Below, in pieces: positions 54,097-63,168 of a stretch of DNA of 64,000 nt (position 1 is the stretch's first letter; the number at the start of each line of letters is the position of its first letter). Source of the DNA: Acidobacteriaceae bacterium (lineage in GTDB: Bacteria > Acidobacteriota > Terriglobia > Terriglobales > Acidobacteriaceae); assembly GCA_903642235.1 (NCBI GenBank), contig CAHJWL010000004.1:62001-126000 (forward strand). Reading direction: 5' to 3'. The notes beneath the pieces are model-generated. The model was not told the DNA's origin, did no database searches, and worked only from the letters and a program-made list of their open reading frames with translations. The position numbers and the translations under genes were made by a program.

Positions 54097-54813
54097 CTAG
54101 TTAAGTATCCCGGTGTGCAGACTGGCAATTAGATTCTGCACGTCGAGGGGAGTGACCGTCAGCAGGTCAGGTCCGGAAGCTCTGCCGTGTCGTGCGGAGC
54201 CGTGATAGTGCCGCGCTCCTGTCGCAATTACCAGGTTGGCAGCACCGTCCGCGCGCAGGCCGCCGCCGGCAGCGATCTCAACGCGGCCGCGCGCCAGATG
54301 TACAAGGTTCGCGAGGGAGGCCGCACCCTTGAACACGTCGGCACCGCCGCCTGAGGTCAGAATGCGCTGACACCCGGTGCGGATCACCGCTTCAAGCGCC
54401 TCCGGAAGCGAGGGCGTGACGTCAAAGGCGCGATGAAAGGTGACCTCAAGCGGCGCGGCCAAGGCGACCAGATCACGCGTCCTATCCTCGTCGACTGATC
54501 CATCCCGCCGCAGAACGCCGAGCGCAAATCCAGTGACGCCGAGTGCTTTGCCACAGAGCAGGTCGTCCTTAATCTGCTTGAACTCGAGGTCGGTGTAGAC
54601 GAAGTCTCCGGCGCGGGGGCGCAGAAGCATGAAGATGGGCAGGCCGCTGCGCCTGACGGCCTCTTGAACCAGGGCGTGGCCGGGCGTAAGACCGTCGACC
54701 CGCAGATCCGCACAGAGCTCAATGCGTGCGGCGCCGCCGGCCTTCGCGATCAAGCAGGCCTCAAGGCTTTCGGCGCAGAGTTCAAAGACGATTTCCTGAA
54801 CGGAAGAGAACAC
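54097..54813 (-). CDS. cutC: CutC-family protein
   Basis: A 238-aa TIM-barrel protein of the CutC family. CutC was named for copper homeostasis in E. coli, but that role is disputed and the biochemical function is open. Family landmarks are FELCAESLEACLIA near the start, GGAARIELCADLRVDGLTPG (about 27-46), the metal-site-type VTFHRAFDV (about 125) and AAGGGLRADGAANLVIATG. The start is GTG 54813 with AAGGAA 4 nt upstream. A predicted promoter is at 54918-54945. Placement between a TonB receptor and an alpha-mannosidase, and frequent pairing of CutC with glycoside hydrolases elsewhere, suggests a carbohydrate-related role (inference). Confidence 0.92.
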   Translation of the reverse strand: MFSSVQEIVFELCAESLEACLIAKAGGAARIELCADLRVDGLTPGHALVQEAVRRSGLPIFMLLRPRAGDFVYTDLEFKQIKDDLLCGKALGVTGFALGVLRRDGSVDEDRTRDLVALAAPLEVTFHRAFDVTPSLPEALEAVIRTGCQRILTSGGGADVFKGAASLANLVHLARGRVEIAAGGGLRADGAANLVIATGARHYHGSARHGRASGPDLLTVTPLDVQNLIASLHTGILN

Positions 54814-54917
54814 GACGTTCCTTTGCAGAGGTGGCCACGCCAGAGTCCAGAGCGTCGCATGAGCGATTCATCTCATTGTGTAAACGGAATCTGATCGAGA
54901 CCTGATCGAATGATCGA

Positions 54918-54945
54918 ATTATCGCAGAAGATAACGCAATGTAAA
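54918..54945 (-). promoter_or_regulatory. Predicted promoter of cutC
   Basis: On the minus strand, TTTACA (54945-54940) and GATAAT (54923-54918) are spaced by 16 bp. It is followed by about 105 bp of leader before cutC. A second copy of the sequence TTCCGTTTACA occurs downstream at 54889-54879. Confidence 0.4.
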
Positions 54946-54951
54946 CGGAAG

Positions 54952-54979
54952 GCAGCCTGCCACATTGGTAGCAGGCTGC
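54952..54979 (-). terminator. Hairpin terminator of the GH92 gene
   Basis: A perfect 9-bp stem GCAGCCTGC / GCAGGCTGC with a 10-nt loop, 20 bases after the mannosidase stop on the minus strand, followed by CTTCCGTTTAC. The T-tract is poor, so read-through into cutC is possible. Confidence 0.5.
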
Positions 54980-54998
54980 TGACATCCGAACGAGCGGG

Positions 54999-57338
54999 TT
55001 ACAAGGTAAGCGATGGCGGGAAAGAAGCCGGTTCCGTACCCAAGGTGGTGTTTGGTTCCGGACCCATCTCCAGGACAAGCGTGCCGCCATGAGCAATCTC
55101 GCTGTGATTGAACCAGACACGCTGCTGCAGCTTGCCGTTCAGGGTGAAGGCCTGGATGTACTGGTGCGCCGGGTCCTTCCGGTTAACCTTGATCTCGAGT
55201 GTCTTGCCGCCGGCCAGTTGTACGGTGGCATGCTCGAACAGCGGCGAACCGAGGATGTAGTCGCCGCTGACGGCGTTGCAGGGGTAAAAGCCAAGCGCGC
55301 TGAGCAGGTACCAGGCAGACATCTGCCCAACGTCCTCGTTGCCCTGCATCCCGTCCGGGTTGGGGGAGTACATGGTTTCGAGCAACATGCGGGCGCGGGC
55401 CTGGGTCTTGGCGGGCGCACCGGCGTAGACGTACAGGTATGCAATGTGGTGCGACGGCTCGTTGCCGTGTGCATACTGCCCGACGAGACCGGCAATGTCC
55501 GGTGGAGCATTCTTTGGAAGGGTGGAGGGAACGGTGAACAGCGCGTCAAGCTTGGTGAGGAAGGGCTCGCGGCCGCCAAAGAGCGCGATCAGGCCGGCAG
55601 GATCGTGCTGGATGCCAAAGGTGGTCTGCCAGGCGTTTGACTCCGTATAGTCGCGATACTCTTCGGTGTGACCCATGTCTATGGGGTCAAAGGGCGCCGT
55701 GAACTGACCGTTATCGAGCTTGGCGCGCATGAAGCCGGTACCAGGATCGAAGTAGTTCTTATAGTTGGTGGAGCGCTTGGTCAGCATGGCGGCATCGTCG
55801 GACTTGCCAAGCTTCTTCGCGACATGCGCAATGGCAAAGTCGTTGTAGCAGTACTCGAAAGCCTTCGAGACGGACTCGTCTTCCTTGTCCGCAGGGATAT
55901 ATCCCTTGGCGCGATAGGCGCCGAGACCGCGCCAATCGTCAACCATGGCGCGCTTCATCATGACGGCATAGGCGCGGTTCCAGTCGACGCCGGTGAATCC
56001 CTTGTTGCAGGCCTCGGCTATAACCGAGGCGGAGTGGTAGCCGGTCATGGTGCCGGTTTCGCGGCCGCCCAGCGGCCAGACAGGCATGCCTTCGGGGCTC
56101 TCTTCGGCCATGCGAACGAGGCAGTTAACAAAGAGAGGAACCCTGTCAGCGCTCAGGAGCGTGAATGCCGGGTGCGCGGCGCGATAAGTGTCCCACAGCG
56201 AAAAGCTCGAATAGTTATGCTGGCCCGCGGGCAGGGTGTGGACCTGGTTGTCCATGCCGCGGTACTGACCGTCTACGTCGTCGAAGAGCGTGGGGCCGAG
56301 GTTGAGATGGTAGAGGGCGGTGTAGAAGACCTTTCGATGAGCTTCGTTCTGGGTCTGAATCTGGATCTTCGAGAGCTCACGCCGCCAGGCAGCATGCGAT
56401 GCGGTGCGGATCCTGTCGAAGTCCCATGTGCTGCACTCGGCCTTCAAGTTCTTTGCGGCACCTTCGGAGCTGACGGCAGAGATGCCGGTACGGATGAGGA
56501 TGATCTCGTTGGCTTTGGTCTTGAAGTGGAGAACGGCCTTCAGGTTCTTGCCGGTGAGGTCCTGACCGGCAGCAGGCTGCGCGACCTCCTTGTCATCCGA
56601 ATAAAAGACGATGCGGTCTGGGGTGCGCGAGATTTCCAGGGTGAAGAAGCTCTTCCGGTCTGGCGCCCAGGCGGAGGTTACGCGGCCGCCGGCGAGGAGT
56701 GCGGGGCCCTTCAGCGCGATCTGTGCGGACTTCGTGCGTGAGTTGTTGGCGCCGGCATTGGCATGATGCAGGTCGAGAATGATCCAGGCCTGATCGCTTT
56801 GTGGGAAGGTGTACCGATGGAGGCCGGTTCGCTCGGTCGCGGTGAGCTCGGCGCGCACCTTCGGATCCTTGAGCATGACAGAGTAGTAGCCGGGCTCCAT
56901 GACTTCATCGGCGTGATCGAAGCGTGAGCGATAGCCGGCGGTCGGGTTATCGCGTGGACCGGCGTCAAGCTTTACCTCACCGATTCCGGGCATGACGAGG
57001 AAGTCCAGCAGATCTGCGGCACCCGTACCGGACAGATGGGTGTGCGAGAAGCCCATGATGGAGGTGTCCGAGAGGTGGTAGCCGGAGCACCAGTCCCAGC
57101 CTTCGTTGTAGGTGTCGGGCGAGAGCTGGACCATGCCGAAGGGAACGGTCGCGCCGGGATAGGTATGGCCATGGCCGCCGGTTCCGATGCGCGGATCAAC
57201 CCAGAGCAGCGGGTCTTCAGCGGAGGTCTTTGCGGCCGTCGGAGCTGCGGCATGGGCTACGGTCGATACCCCCGGAAGAGCCGTCGTGGTGAGGGCAGCG
57301 GCGGAGGCGTGTTCGAGAAAGCGGCGGCGAGAGAGCAT
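54999..57338 (-). CDS. Tat-exported GH92 alpha-mannosidase
   Basis: A 779-aa secreted calcium-dependent exo-alpha-mannosidase of family GH92, members of which cleave alpha-1,2, 1,3, 1,4 or 1,6 mannosidic bonds. ATG 57338 gives a twin-arginine signal (MLSRRRFLEHASAAALTTTA). The N-terminal beta domain opens with DPLLWVDPRIGTGGHGHTYPG and VPFGMVQLSPDT, a GH92 hallmark. The catalytic (alpha/alpha)6 domain has SLWDTYRAAHPAFTLL, GYHSASVIAEACNKG and GNEDVGQMSAWYLLSALGFY. Linkage preference cannot be told from motifs. An open upstream extension of 107 codons is not signal-like and is rejected. It lies next to cutC and near GH125. Confidence 0.94.
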   Translation of the reverse strand: MLSRRRFLEHASAAALTTTALPGVSTVAHAAAPTAAKTSAEDPLLWVDPRIGTGGHGHTYPGATVPFGMVQLSPDTYNEGWDWCSGYHLSDTSIMGFSHTHLSGTGAADLLDFLVMPGIGEVKLDAGPRDNPTAGYRSRFDHADEVMEPGYYSVMLKDPKVRAELTATERTGLHRYTFPQSDQAWIILDLHHANAGANNSRTKSAQIALKGPALLAGGRVTSAWAPDRKSFFTLEISRTPDRIVFYSDDKEVAQPAAGQDLTGKNLKAVLHFKTKANEIILIRTGISAVSSEGAAKNLKAECSTWDFDRIRTASHAAWRRELSKIQIQTQNEAHRKVFYTALYHLNLGPTLFDDVDGQYRGMDNQVHTLPAGQHNYSSFSLWDTYRAAHPAFTLLSADRVPLFVNCLVRMAEESPEGMPVWPLGGRETGTMTGYHSASVIAEACNKGFTGVDWNRAYAVMMKRAMVDDWRGLGAYRAKGYIPADKEDESVSKAFEYCYNDFAIAHVAKKLGKSDDAAMLTKRSTNYKNYFDPGTGFMRAKLDNGQFTAPFDPIDMGHTEEYRDYTESNAWQTTFGIQHDPAGLIALFGGREPFLTKLDALFTVPSTLPKNAPPDIAGLVGQYAHGNEPSHHIAYLYVYAGAPAKTQARARMLLETMYSPNPDGMQGNEDVGQMSAWYLLSALGFYPCNAVSGDYILGSPLFEHATVQLAGGKTLEIKVNRKDPAHQYIQAFTLNGKLQQRVWFNHSEIAHGGTLVLEMGPEPNTTLGTEPASFPPSLTL

Positions 57339-57501
57339 AGGACCTCGTACGAAGAAGATTTGCGGACGAGCCAAAGAGTGCTCGTATCGCCACCATTCTG
57401 CTCTTTCGGCGAAGCAACAAGCAAACGCCGAGAGAGGCGCGGGGCAATCGTATGACGGATCGAAGGGACGAACGGCCTTTCTCGATACCGGAGCGCCTGG
57501 A

Positions 57502-58149
57502 TCAGGAGCTGACGATGCCTTTGCTGAGAGCGTAGCGGGTGAGCTCGGCGGTGGTGCGAACGCCGAGTTCGTCCATGAGTCCGCTCTTGTGGAACTCGAC
57601 AGTCTTGGGAGAGATGCGCAGCGCAGCGGAGATCTCCTTGGTGGAGCGGCCCTCGGCAATAAGCTGCAGGACTTCGCGCTGACGGCTGGTCAGTTCGACG
57701 CCGAAGAGATCCGAAGGATCGGCTCCGGGGCTAAACTTCATACGGCCGCTGACCTCCGCGGCCGGGATGAGCGGTGTGATGTAGTAGCTGCCGCGCAGGA
57801 CGGCATTGATGGCGAGCAGAAGCTCATTCGAGGCCGTCTGCTTGGCAACATAGGCGCGCACGCCGGCCCCGAAGGCGGCGCGCAGGTAATCGCGGTCGAG
57901 CTGCTGGGTGACAACCACCAGATGCGTTCCGGGAAGCTGGCTGGTGAGCTGCCGGGCGGCCTCGATGCCATTGAGCTCGGGCATGCCGATGTCCAGCACG
58001 ATGAGGTCGGGCCGGAGTCTCAGGGCGCTTTCGATCAGCGTTCGACCGTTCGCCGCAGTCCCCACAATCTCAAACTGGGAGGAGAGCAGGCGTGTAAGTC
58101 CGTCGAGTACGAGAGCATGGTCGTCGGCGATCATGAGCCGCTTACGCAT
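57502..58149 (-). CDS. LuxR-type response regulator
   Basis: A 215-aa receiver plus LuxR HTH transcription factor. The receiver has LMIADDHALVLDGLTRLL, phospho-Asp in DLIVLDIGMPELNG (about 54) and Lys in VRAYVAKQTASNE. The DNA-binding domain has LTSRQREVLQLIAEGRSTKE and SPKTVEFHKSGLMDELG. ATG 58149 overlaps the end of the CheB/CheR-kinase gene by 8 nt, so it is probably its cognate regulator. A longer frame (start 58200) lies entirely inside the kinase gene and is unlikely. Targets are unknown; the adjacent GH92 gene is the natural candidate. Confidence 0.93.
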   Translation of the reverse strand: MRKRLMIADDHALVLDGLTRLLSSQFEIVGTAANGRTLIESALRLRPDLIVLDIGMPELNGIEAARQLTSQLPGTHLVVVTQQLDRDYLRAAFGAGVRAYVAKQTASNELLLAINAVLRGSYYITPLIPAAEVSGRMKFSPGADPSDLFGVELTSRQREVLQLIAEGRSTKEISAALRISPKTVEFHKSGLMDELGVRTTAELTRYALSKGIVSS

Positions 58150-61100
58150 CTGCTTCCGCTCCCTGACCAGAGCGAGGCGACGGCCCGGTCTCTGCACCAC
58201 TTACCGGGCCTTCGAGCGGAACATCCACCGTGACCGTGGTGCCGCGGCCAAGAGCGGAGGTGATTCTAAGCTGACCACCAGCCAGACGGGCGCGCTCCTT
58301 CATGCTGACGAGACCGAGACCCTCGCGCGGAAAGTCAGTCTCGAGATCAAAGCCCTGCCCGAGGTCGAGCACTTCGAGGTGAATTCCCGACGGGGTGCCT
58401 TCGAGCATGACCTTTACATGCGTCTTGCCGGCATGCTTCACGACGTTGCGCAGCGCTTCCTGCGTGATGCGGTAAAGCGCTGTGACCGCCAGCTGAGGGG
58501 CAAGCTTCGGCACGTTCAGGCTGACGAAGGTAACAGGCATGGTCTCGCGTTTGCCAAACTCGTCGACCAGCGAACGGAGCGCCGCAGTGAGTCCGAGATC
58601 GTTGAGGATGGAGGGATGAAGACGGTGCGAGATCTGACGCACGTCAGAGTTGAGCGATTGCAGCTGCGCACGCAACGTGTCGATACCCTGGTGGCGCTCC
58701 GCGGTGGTGCTGGCGGCCTCGGCGTCTTCAAGACCTTGCGCCAGCAGGCTGAGGCGCTGGCTGACATCATCGTGCAGCTCGCGAGCGACGCGCTGGCGCT
58801 CCTCCTCCTGCGCATTGAAGAGATGAGCCGTCAGACCGCGAAGTTCTTCCTTGGTCTGCACCAGCGTGCGGCCGGCGATCTCGATGCGAGCCTCGAGGCT
58901 CCTTTGCTGCTCGCTGAGAAGTAGCTCGACCGCTCGGCGGGCGGTGATGTCCTCAATCGTTAAGAGGATGACCTGATTCTTCTCTGCAAGCATCGCCTGA
59001 CCCTTCACCAGCAGCGTGGTCTTGCGGGCGGTGGTGGAGATGTGTTCAAACTCAAGAACGCGGCCTTCTTCTGCCTTCATCAACTCAAGCAGGCGGCCGA
59101 AGACATCCTCCATACCCCAGATCGTCTCGGCGAGGTCCGGCAGAGAGCGCCCGATGAGATCACGGGAGGGCAGGCGCGTCAGATCGCGGAAAGCAGTGTT
59201 CACGGTGCGAATCGTGCAGTCGCTATTGAGAACGACAAGAGCAACGGGGACACTTTCTACGACGGTGCTGGAGAAGTCACGCGCGTCCGAGAGTTCCTGT
59301 TGGCTGCTGCGGAGCTGGTGAATATCAACAAGAACAACGACGAGACCTTCGATACGGTTCTCGGCTGTTCGATACGGACGGATGCGAAGCATATGCCAGC
59401 GGCCGTCCCGATCCGTCACCTCGAGTTCGCAGGCGTTGAGGGTCTCAAGAACGTCGACCAGCAGCGGCTCAATATCTTCAATGCTGAGCTGCAGCCGGAT
59501 CTCCGAGATCGAACGGCCCACATCGGCCGGCCGGATGTTCATAAGGCGCTGCATGGGCGGCGTGAACTGCCGAATCTTCAGGTCGCTCGTGAGCATGAGC
59601 AGCGGAATATTCACGCTGTTCAGCAGGTTTGTAAGGTCGTTGCCGGTCTGTAGGAGAACAAAGTTGCGTTGCTGCAGCTCTTCGTTGACGGTCTGGAGCT
59701 CTTCATTCGAGCTTTGCAGCTCTTCCTTGGTGGTCTCCAGCTCTTCGTTCGAGCTCTGCAGCTCTTCGTTCGCGGACTGGATCTCATTGTTGGCGCTGAC
59801 CAGCTCCTGATTGTGGGCGTCGCGCTCTTCAAGCAGCAGATGCAGCCGCAGTCGGGTTGCATCGAGATCGGTGCGCAGCTGCATGCCGCCCGTCTCGCCG
59901 TGAGGCTTGGCGGAGTCGGAGAAATCTGGCGGCAGAAGCTCGGCGACCGAGAGCGCCGGGGTCTCTATCGATGGCTGGAAGAGAACGAGAAAACAACGCG
60001 GGCGAGGTGTGACGCTGCCGATCGGAAGCACATCCACCTGAAGCTGGCGAACACCGAGTGAGTCGCGCAGAGTAATGGACGCGATGCTGATCGGAATGTT
60101 TTCGCGAACGGCCTGCTCGACACGCTCTCTGACCTGACTGACGACCTCAGGGCGAAGAAGATGAAGCATGTTGAGATCGACGACGCCGCTCGGAAGCTCA
60201 ATAAAGGGAGCTGCCTGTCCGCGTACCTGCAGCACCTTCAGTTGCTCGTCGATGACGAGGCCGGCAGGCGCAAACCGAGTGAGCACGATGCGGTCGGCGG
60301 CGTGCTGCAGGTCGAGATCGGGCCAGGTTCGCGGGGGCAGCAGATCTTCCTGTTTGATCAGGGTCGGCTGGCTGCGGGTCATCAGATCTGTTGAGTCCAA
60401 AAAGGTTGGAGTGCTCGGGCTGCCGCCGATCTTGCTGTAGATCTTGTTTTTACGATCGAAGGTGTCGAACAGTTCGGGAAACTCACGCAGGCTCTCAGAC
60501 ATGCCGAGCAGAAGATAGCCGCCGGACTCGAGTGCATAGTGGAAGGTGCCAATCACACGATGCTGCAGAACCTGCTGAAAATAGATCATGACGTTGCGGC
60601 AGCTCAGCAGATCAATGTGTGAGAAGGGCGGGTCTCCGGAGAGGTTTTGGCGGGCGAAGATGCAGGTATCGCGAACGCGGCGGGAGATCTGGTAGCCATT
60701 CTCCCGCTTGATGAAGTAGCGGCGAAGTCGCTCGGGCGAGACGTCGGCGGCGATGCTCTCTGGATAGAGACCCAGGCGGGCAAAGTCGATGGCACGATCG
60801 CTGGCGTCGGTGCCAAAGATCTGCACAGGGAAGTCGAGGTCGTTGGCGGCGAGGTACTCCAGAACGATGATGGCGAACGAAAAAGCTTCTTCACCAGTGG
60901 AGCAGCCAGCGGACCAGATGCGGATGGGTTTATCCGGGGGGCGGCCGTAGCAGAAGACAGGGAGCACGGCGGTCTTAACGGCCTCCCAGAACTCCGGATC
61001 GCGGAAGAAGCGGGTTACGTTGATGAGAGCCTCTTCCTGCAGGGTACGCAGCTCCTCGGAGTGCCCCTGCAGGAAACGCAGGTAGTCGGCCAGAGTGTCA

Positions 61101-62095
61101 AGCCGCAGCAGAACCATGCGGCGAGCGACACGGCGTCGCAGAGTCTGTTCCTTGTAGAGCCGGAACTGCAGGCCGGAGACAGTGCGCAGCATTTGCAGAA
61201 TGCGAGCGAAATACTGGGCCTCAAGCTCAGCCGTGCCGCTCTGGTCAGAACCGTCGCTCTCCTCCAGATGGCGAACGCCGGGGCGGCTGAACTGCTCAGC
61301 CAGACGTTGGAGTTCGCCGGAGATCTCCGCAGGCGCAAGCACCAGATCGACATGATCGGCAGCGATGGAGTTACGCGGCATGCTGCTGTGCTGCGCGGTA
61401 TCCGGGGCCTGCACAAGAGCAATACCGCCCTCACCTTTAATGGTCTTCAGGCCAAGAGCACCATCGGAGTCGCCGCCAGAGAGAACAACACCGATGGAGA
61501 AATTTTTCTGATCGGCAGCAAGCGAGCGAAAGAAGACATCAATCGGCAGATGGTGTGCGTGACCGCGGGCGCGGGCGTGAAGACGGAAGCAGCCATTCTC
61601 GAGCGAAGCGTCGAAGTTCGGCGTGAGTACGTGAAGCTGGTTCGGTAGCGGCTGTTCGCCATCTTCGATAGGAACGACGGGCATGGCGGTGGCTTTGGAG
61701 AGGATCTCGGCCATATAGCTCTTGTGGTCGGGCGAGAGATGGGTAATCAGGACGAAGCTCATTCCGGTATCGGCGGGCAGAGCGGCCAGGATGTCGCGCA
61801 CAGCCTGCAGACCGCCGGCAGAGGCGCCGAAAGCTACCACGAGGTAGGGCAGGCTGGGACTCTGGCGTTCAACATCGGTGCTTTCGCTTGCCGCAACGCT
61901 GTCCTGAGGTTCTGCCGGGATGGCGGAGAGCGCGGCCTCGTTCTCGGCGACTCCCCGCTCTGCAACCTCCGCCGACCCAGATTCTGTTACGCCCGGACCG
62001 GACGACGCGTCCGCGGCGCCTCCGCCCGAGGAAGGTCCGCCCAGATCTGCCTCACTGCCGTTTGATCCCGGTGATGATCGATGCATGCTGTCCAT
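58142..62095 (-). CDS. CheB-CheR-PAS-histidine kinase hybrid
   Basis: A 1317-aa multidomain signalling protein. After a low-complexity N-terminal (about 1-70) come a CheB-type methylesterase (about 75-265: VAFGASAGGLQAV, ITHLSPDHKSYM, VVLSGGDSDGALG, covering Ser, His and Asp), a CheR-type methyltransferase (about 295-545: INVTRFFRDPEFW, RIWSAGCSTGEEAFSFAI), a spacer with a PAS-like region, a long Glu/Gln/Asn coiled coil (about 765-815: SSNEELETTKEELQSSNEEL), PAS domains (about 820-1090) and a HisKA_3/HATPase kinase (VARELHDDVSQRLSL, FPREGLGLVSMKERARLAGG). The CheB has no receiver. This fused architecture exists in other bacteria, but its targets are unproven; no chemotaxis receptors are nearby. 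Confidence 0.92.
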   Translation of the reverse strand: MDSMHRSSPGSNGSEADLGGPSSGGGAADASSGPGVTESGSAEVAERGVAENEAALSAIPAEPQDSVAASESTDVERQSPSLPYLVVAFGASAGGLQAVRDILAALPADTGMSFVLITHLSPDHKSYMAEILSKATAMPVVPIEDGEQPLPNQLHVLTPNFDASLENGCFRLHARARGHAHHLPIDVFFRSLAADQKNFSIGVVLSGGDSDGALGLKTIKGEGGIALVQAPDTAQHSSMPRNSIAADHVDLVLAPAEISGELQRLAEQFSRPGVRHLEESDGSDQSGTAELEAQYFARILQMLRTVSGLQFRLYKEQTLRRRVARRMVLLRLDTLADYLRFLQGHSEELRTLQEEALINVTRFFRDPEFWEAVKTAVLPVFCYGRPPDKPIRIWSAGCSTGEEAFSFAIIVLEYLAANDLDFPVQIFGTDASDRAIDFARLGLYPESIAADVSPERLRRYFIKRENGYQISRRVRDTCIFARQNLSGDPPFSHIDLLSCRNVMIYFQQVLQHRVIGTFHYALESGGYLLLGMSESLREFPELFDTFDRKNKIYSKIGGSPSTPTFLDSTDLMTRSQPTLIKQEDLLPPRTWPDLDLQHAADRIVLTRFAPAGLVIDEQLKVLQVRGQAAPFIELPSGVVDLNMLHLLRPEVVSQVRERVEQAVRENIPISIASITLRDSLGVRQLQVDVLPIGSVTPRPRCFLVLFQPSIETPALSVAELLPPDFSDSAKPHGETGGMQLRTDLDATRLRLHLLLEERDAHNQELVSANNEIQSANEELQSSNEELETTKEELQSSNEELQTVNEELQQRNFVLLQTGNDLTNLLNSVNIPLLMLTSDLKIRQFTPPMQRLMNIRPADVGRSISEIRLQLSIEDIEPLLVDVLETLNACELEVTDRDGRWHMLRIRPYRTAENRIEGLVVVLVDIHQLRSSQQELSDARDFSSTVVESVPVALVVLNSDCTIRTVNTAFRDLTRLPSRDLIGRSLPDLAETIWGMEDVFGRLLELMKAEEGRVLEFEHISTTARKTTLLVKGQAMLAEKNQVILLTIEDITARRAVELLLSEQQRSLEARIEIAGRTLVQTKEELRGLTAHLFNAQEEERQRVARELHDDVSQRLSLLAQGLEDAEAASTTAERHQGIDTLRAQLQSLNSDVRQISHRLHPSILNDLGLTAALRSLVDEFGKRETMPVTFVSLNVPKLAPQLAVTALYRITQEALRNVVKHAGKTHVKVMLEGTPSGIHLEVLDLGQGFDLETDFPREGLGLVSMKERARLAGGQLRITSALGRGTTVTVDVPLEGPVSGAETGPSPRSGQGAEADA

Positions 62096-62283
62096 CCTAG
62101 ACGTGCTTCTGGTTCTTACCTCTAGCGGATTGCTCGTACGTTCATGTGGGAATGAGGAGGGCGTACGAGAACTGCCTACACCATAAGCTAGGACTCTGCC
62201 TAGTATCGAGAGAGGCTTTCTCTAATTACTTTAGTGCAATAGTTTCGTTTTCGATGATCCGAAATCTTCCCATGAAGGTGTGT

Positions 62284-62733
62284 ATGCCTGAGATCGCTGG
62301 CCTCCAGTCTGTCCGCATGAGCCCGTCCCTGATGGCCTCCCGGTCGACGACGACGATCCTTTTAGTGGATGACGACTCTCTGCTACGCAGCGCCATGCGG
62401 GCTATGCTCTGCTATGCAGGCTATAACGTGGTGGCCTGTGAGGATGGCCCGACGGCAATCAGCCTCTTCTCATTGCGGCCCAATATTGACGTGCTCCTGA
62501 CCGACTTTCAGATGCCAGAGATGACCGGGTATGCTCTGGCGGAGGCGCTGACCTGTGGGACGCCGCGCCTGCCGGTCGTTCTGGTCTCAGGTGCATCGAG
62601 TGACGAGCTTCCACTCTCGGCGATTGAAGCTCGTCAGTGGCACTTTATGGCGAAGCCGGTGAACCGCGATGCCCTTCTTCAAACGCTCGATGAACTGGCT
62701 GGCGTGGAGCATGGACGTCGGTTGCTCGCGTAA
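62284..62733 (+). CDS. Stand-alone receiver-domain (CheY-like) protein
   Basis: A 149-aa receiver without output domain. Phospho-acceptor Asp is in DVLLTDFQMPEMTG, the acidic pocket is ILLVDDDSLL, the conserved Ser/Thr is in VVLVSGASSDE and Lys is in WHFMAKPVNRD. ATG 62284 has AAGGTG nearby; ATG 62272 and 62254 are in-frame alternatives, and the frame is open from 62146. It is divergent from the CheB/CheR kinase with about 190 bp between them, so it may be an extra phospho-acceptor for that kinase (inference). Confidence 0.88.
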   Translation: MPEIAGLQSVRMSPSLMASRSTTTILLVDDDSLLRSAMRAMLCYAGYNVVACEDGPTAISLFSLRPNIDVLLTDFQMPEMTGYALAEALTCGTPRLPVVLVSGASSDELPLSAIEARQWHFMAKPVNRDALLQTLDELAGVEHGRRLLA

Positions 62734-62775
62734 GTAGACGCATCCGGCGTCCGTAGCCGGCGGCGTTGTCCGGAT

Positions 62776-62807
62776 CAAAAAGAACACCCTCTTCGCTGGA
62801 AGAGGGT
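62776..62807 (-). terminator. Rho-independent terminator of the cold-shock gene
   Basis: An 8-bp stem AAGAGGGT / ACCCTCTT with a 6-nt loop, followed on the minus strand by GTTCTTTTTGA. It lies about 40 bases after the csp stop. Confidence 0.8.
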
Positions 62808-62847
62808 ACCGGCAGTACTGTCCGGTCGGTTCAGAGGATCTGTGGTT

Positions 62848-63066
62848 CTAAGCTGTTTGCGGAACACGATTGACGCCGTCTGCCTGCGGCCCCTTCTCAC
62901 CCTGAATAATGTCGAACTCAACTTTGTCGCCGGCGTTCAGGCTCTTGTAGCCCTCCGCCTGGATGGAGGTGTAGTGGACGAAGACATCCGGGCCATTGTC
63001 ATGCCCAACAAAACCGTAGCCTTTGGCGTTGTTGAACCACTTGATCTCACCTTTATATTGAGCCAT
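62848..63066 (-). CDS. Cold-shock-domain protein
   Basis: A 72-aa single OB-fold RNA/DNA-binding protein that melts secondary structure in nucleic acids. The RNP1 motif KGYGFVGH and RNP2 motif DVFVHYTSI are present, with a short acidic hydrophilic C-terminal. ATG 63066 has CAGGAG 7-8 nt upstream; the extended frame from TTG 63072 has no ribosome-binding site. The leader contains a stem-loop at 63087-63105, just upstream of the ribosome-binding site. The window's terminator ends the gene at 62776. Confidence 0.95.
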   Translation of the reverse strand: MAQYKGEIKWFNNAKGYGFVGHDNGPDVFVHYTSIQAEGYKSLNAGDKVEFDIIQGEKGPQADGVNRVPQTA

Positions 63067-63086
63067 TTGCAACTCCTGTCCGTAGA

Positions 63087-63105
63087 GCTCATGGGAGACA
63101 TGAGC
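63087..63105 (-). promoter_or_regulatory. Stem-loop in the cold-shock mRNA leader
   Basis: Seven-base arms GCTCATG and CATGAGC around GGAGA (plus strand), 9-10 bases from the ribosome-binding site of csp. A temperature- or protein-sensitive fold is possible but untested. Confidence 0.4.
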
Positions 63106-63146
63106 GATGAAGTACTGTGAGTGTAAAACGTGATTGGCCGGCAGGT

Positions 63147-63168
63147 TAACTAGGCGAATACCTAGTTA
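63147..63168. promoter_or_regulatory. Palindrome between csp and GH125
   Basis: Perfect 8-bp arms TAACTAGG / CCTAGTTA separated by CGAATA. It lies between the two divergent starts, about 80 bp from csp and 170 bp from the GH125 start; it could be a regulator-binding site or a hairpin. Confidence 0.4.
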
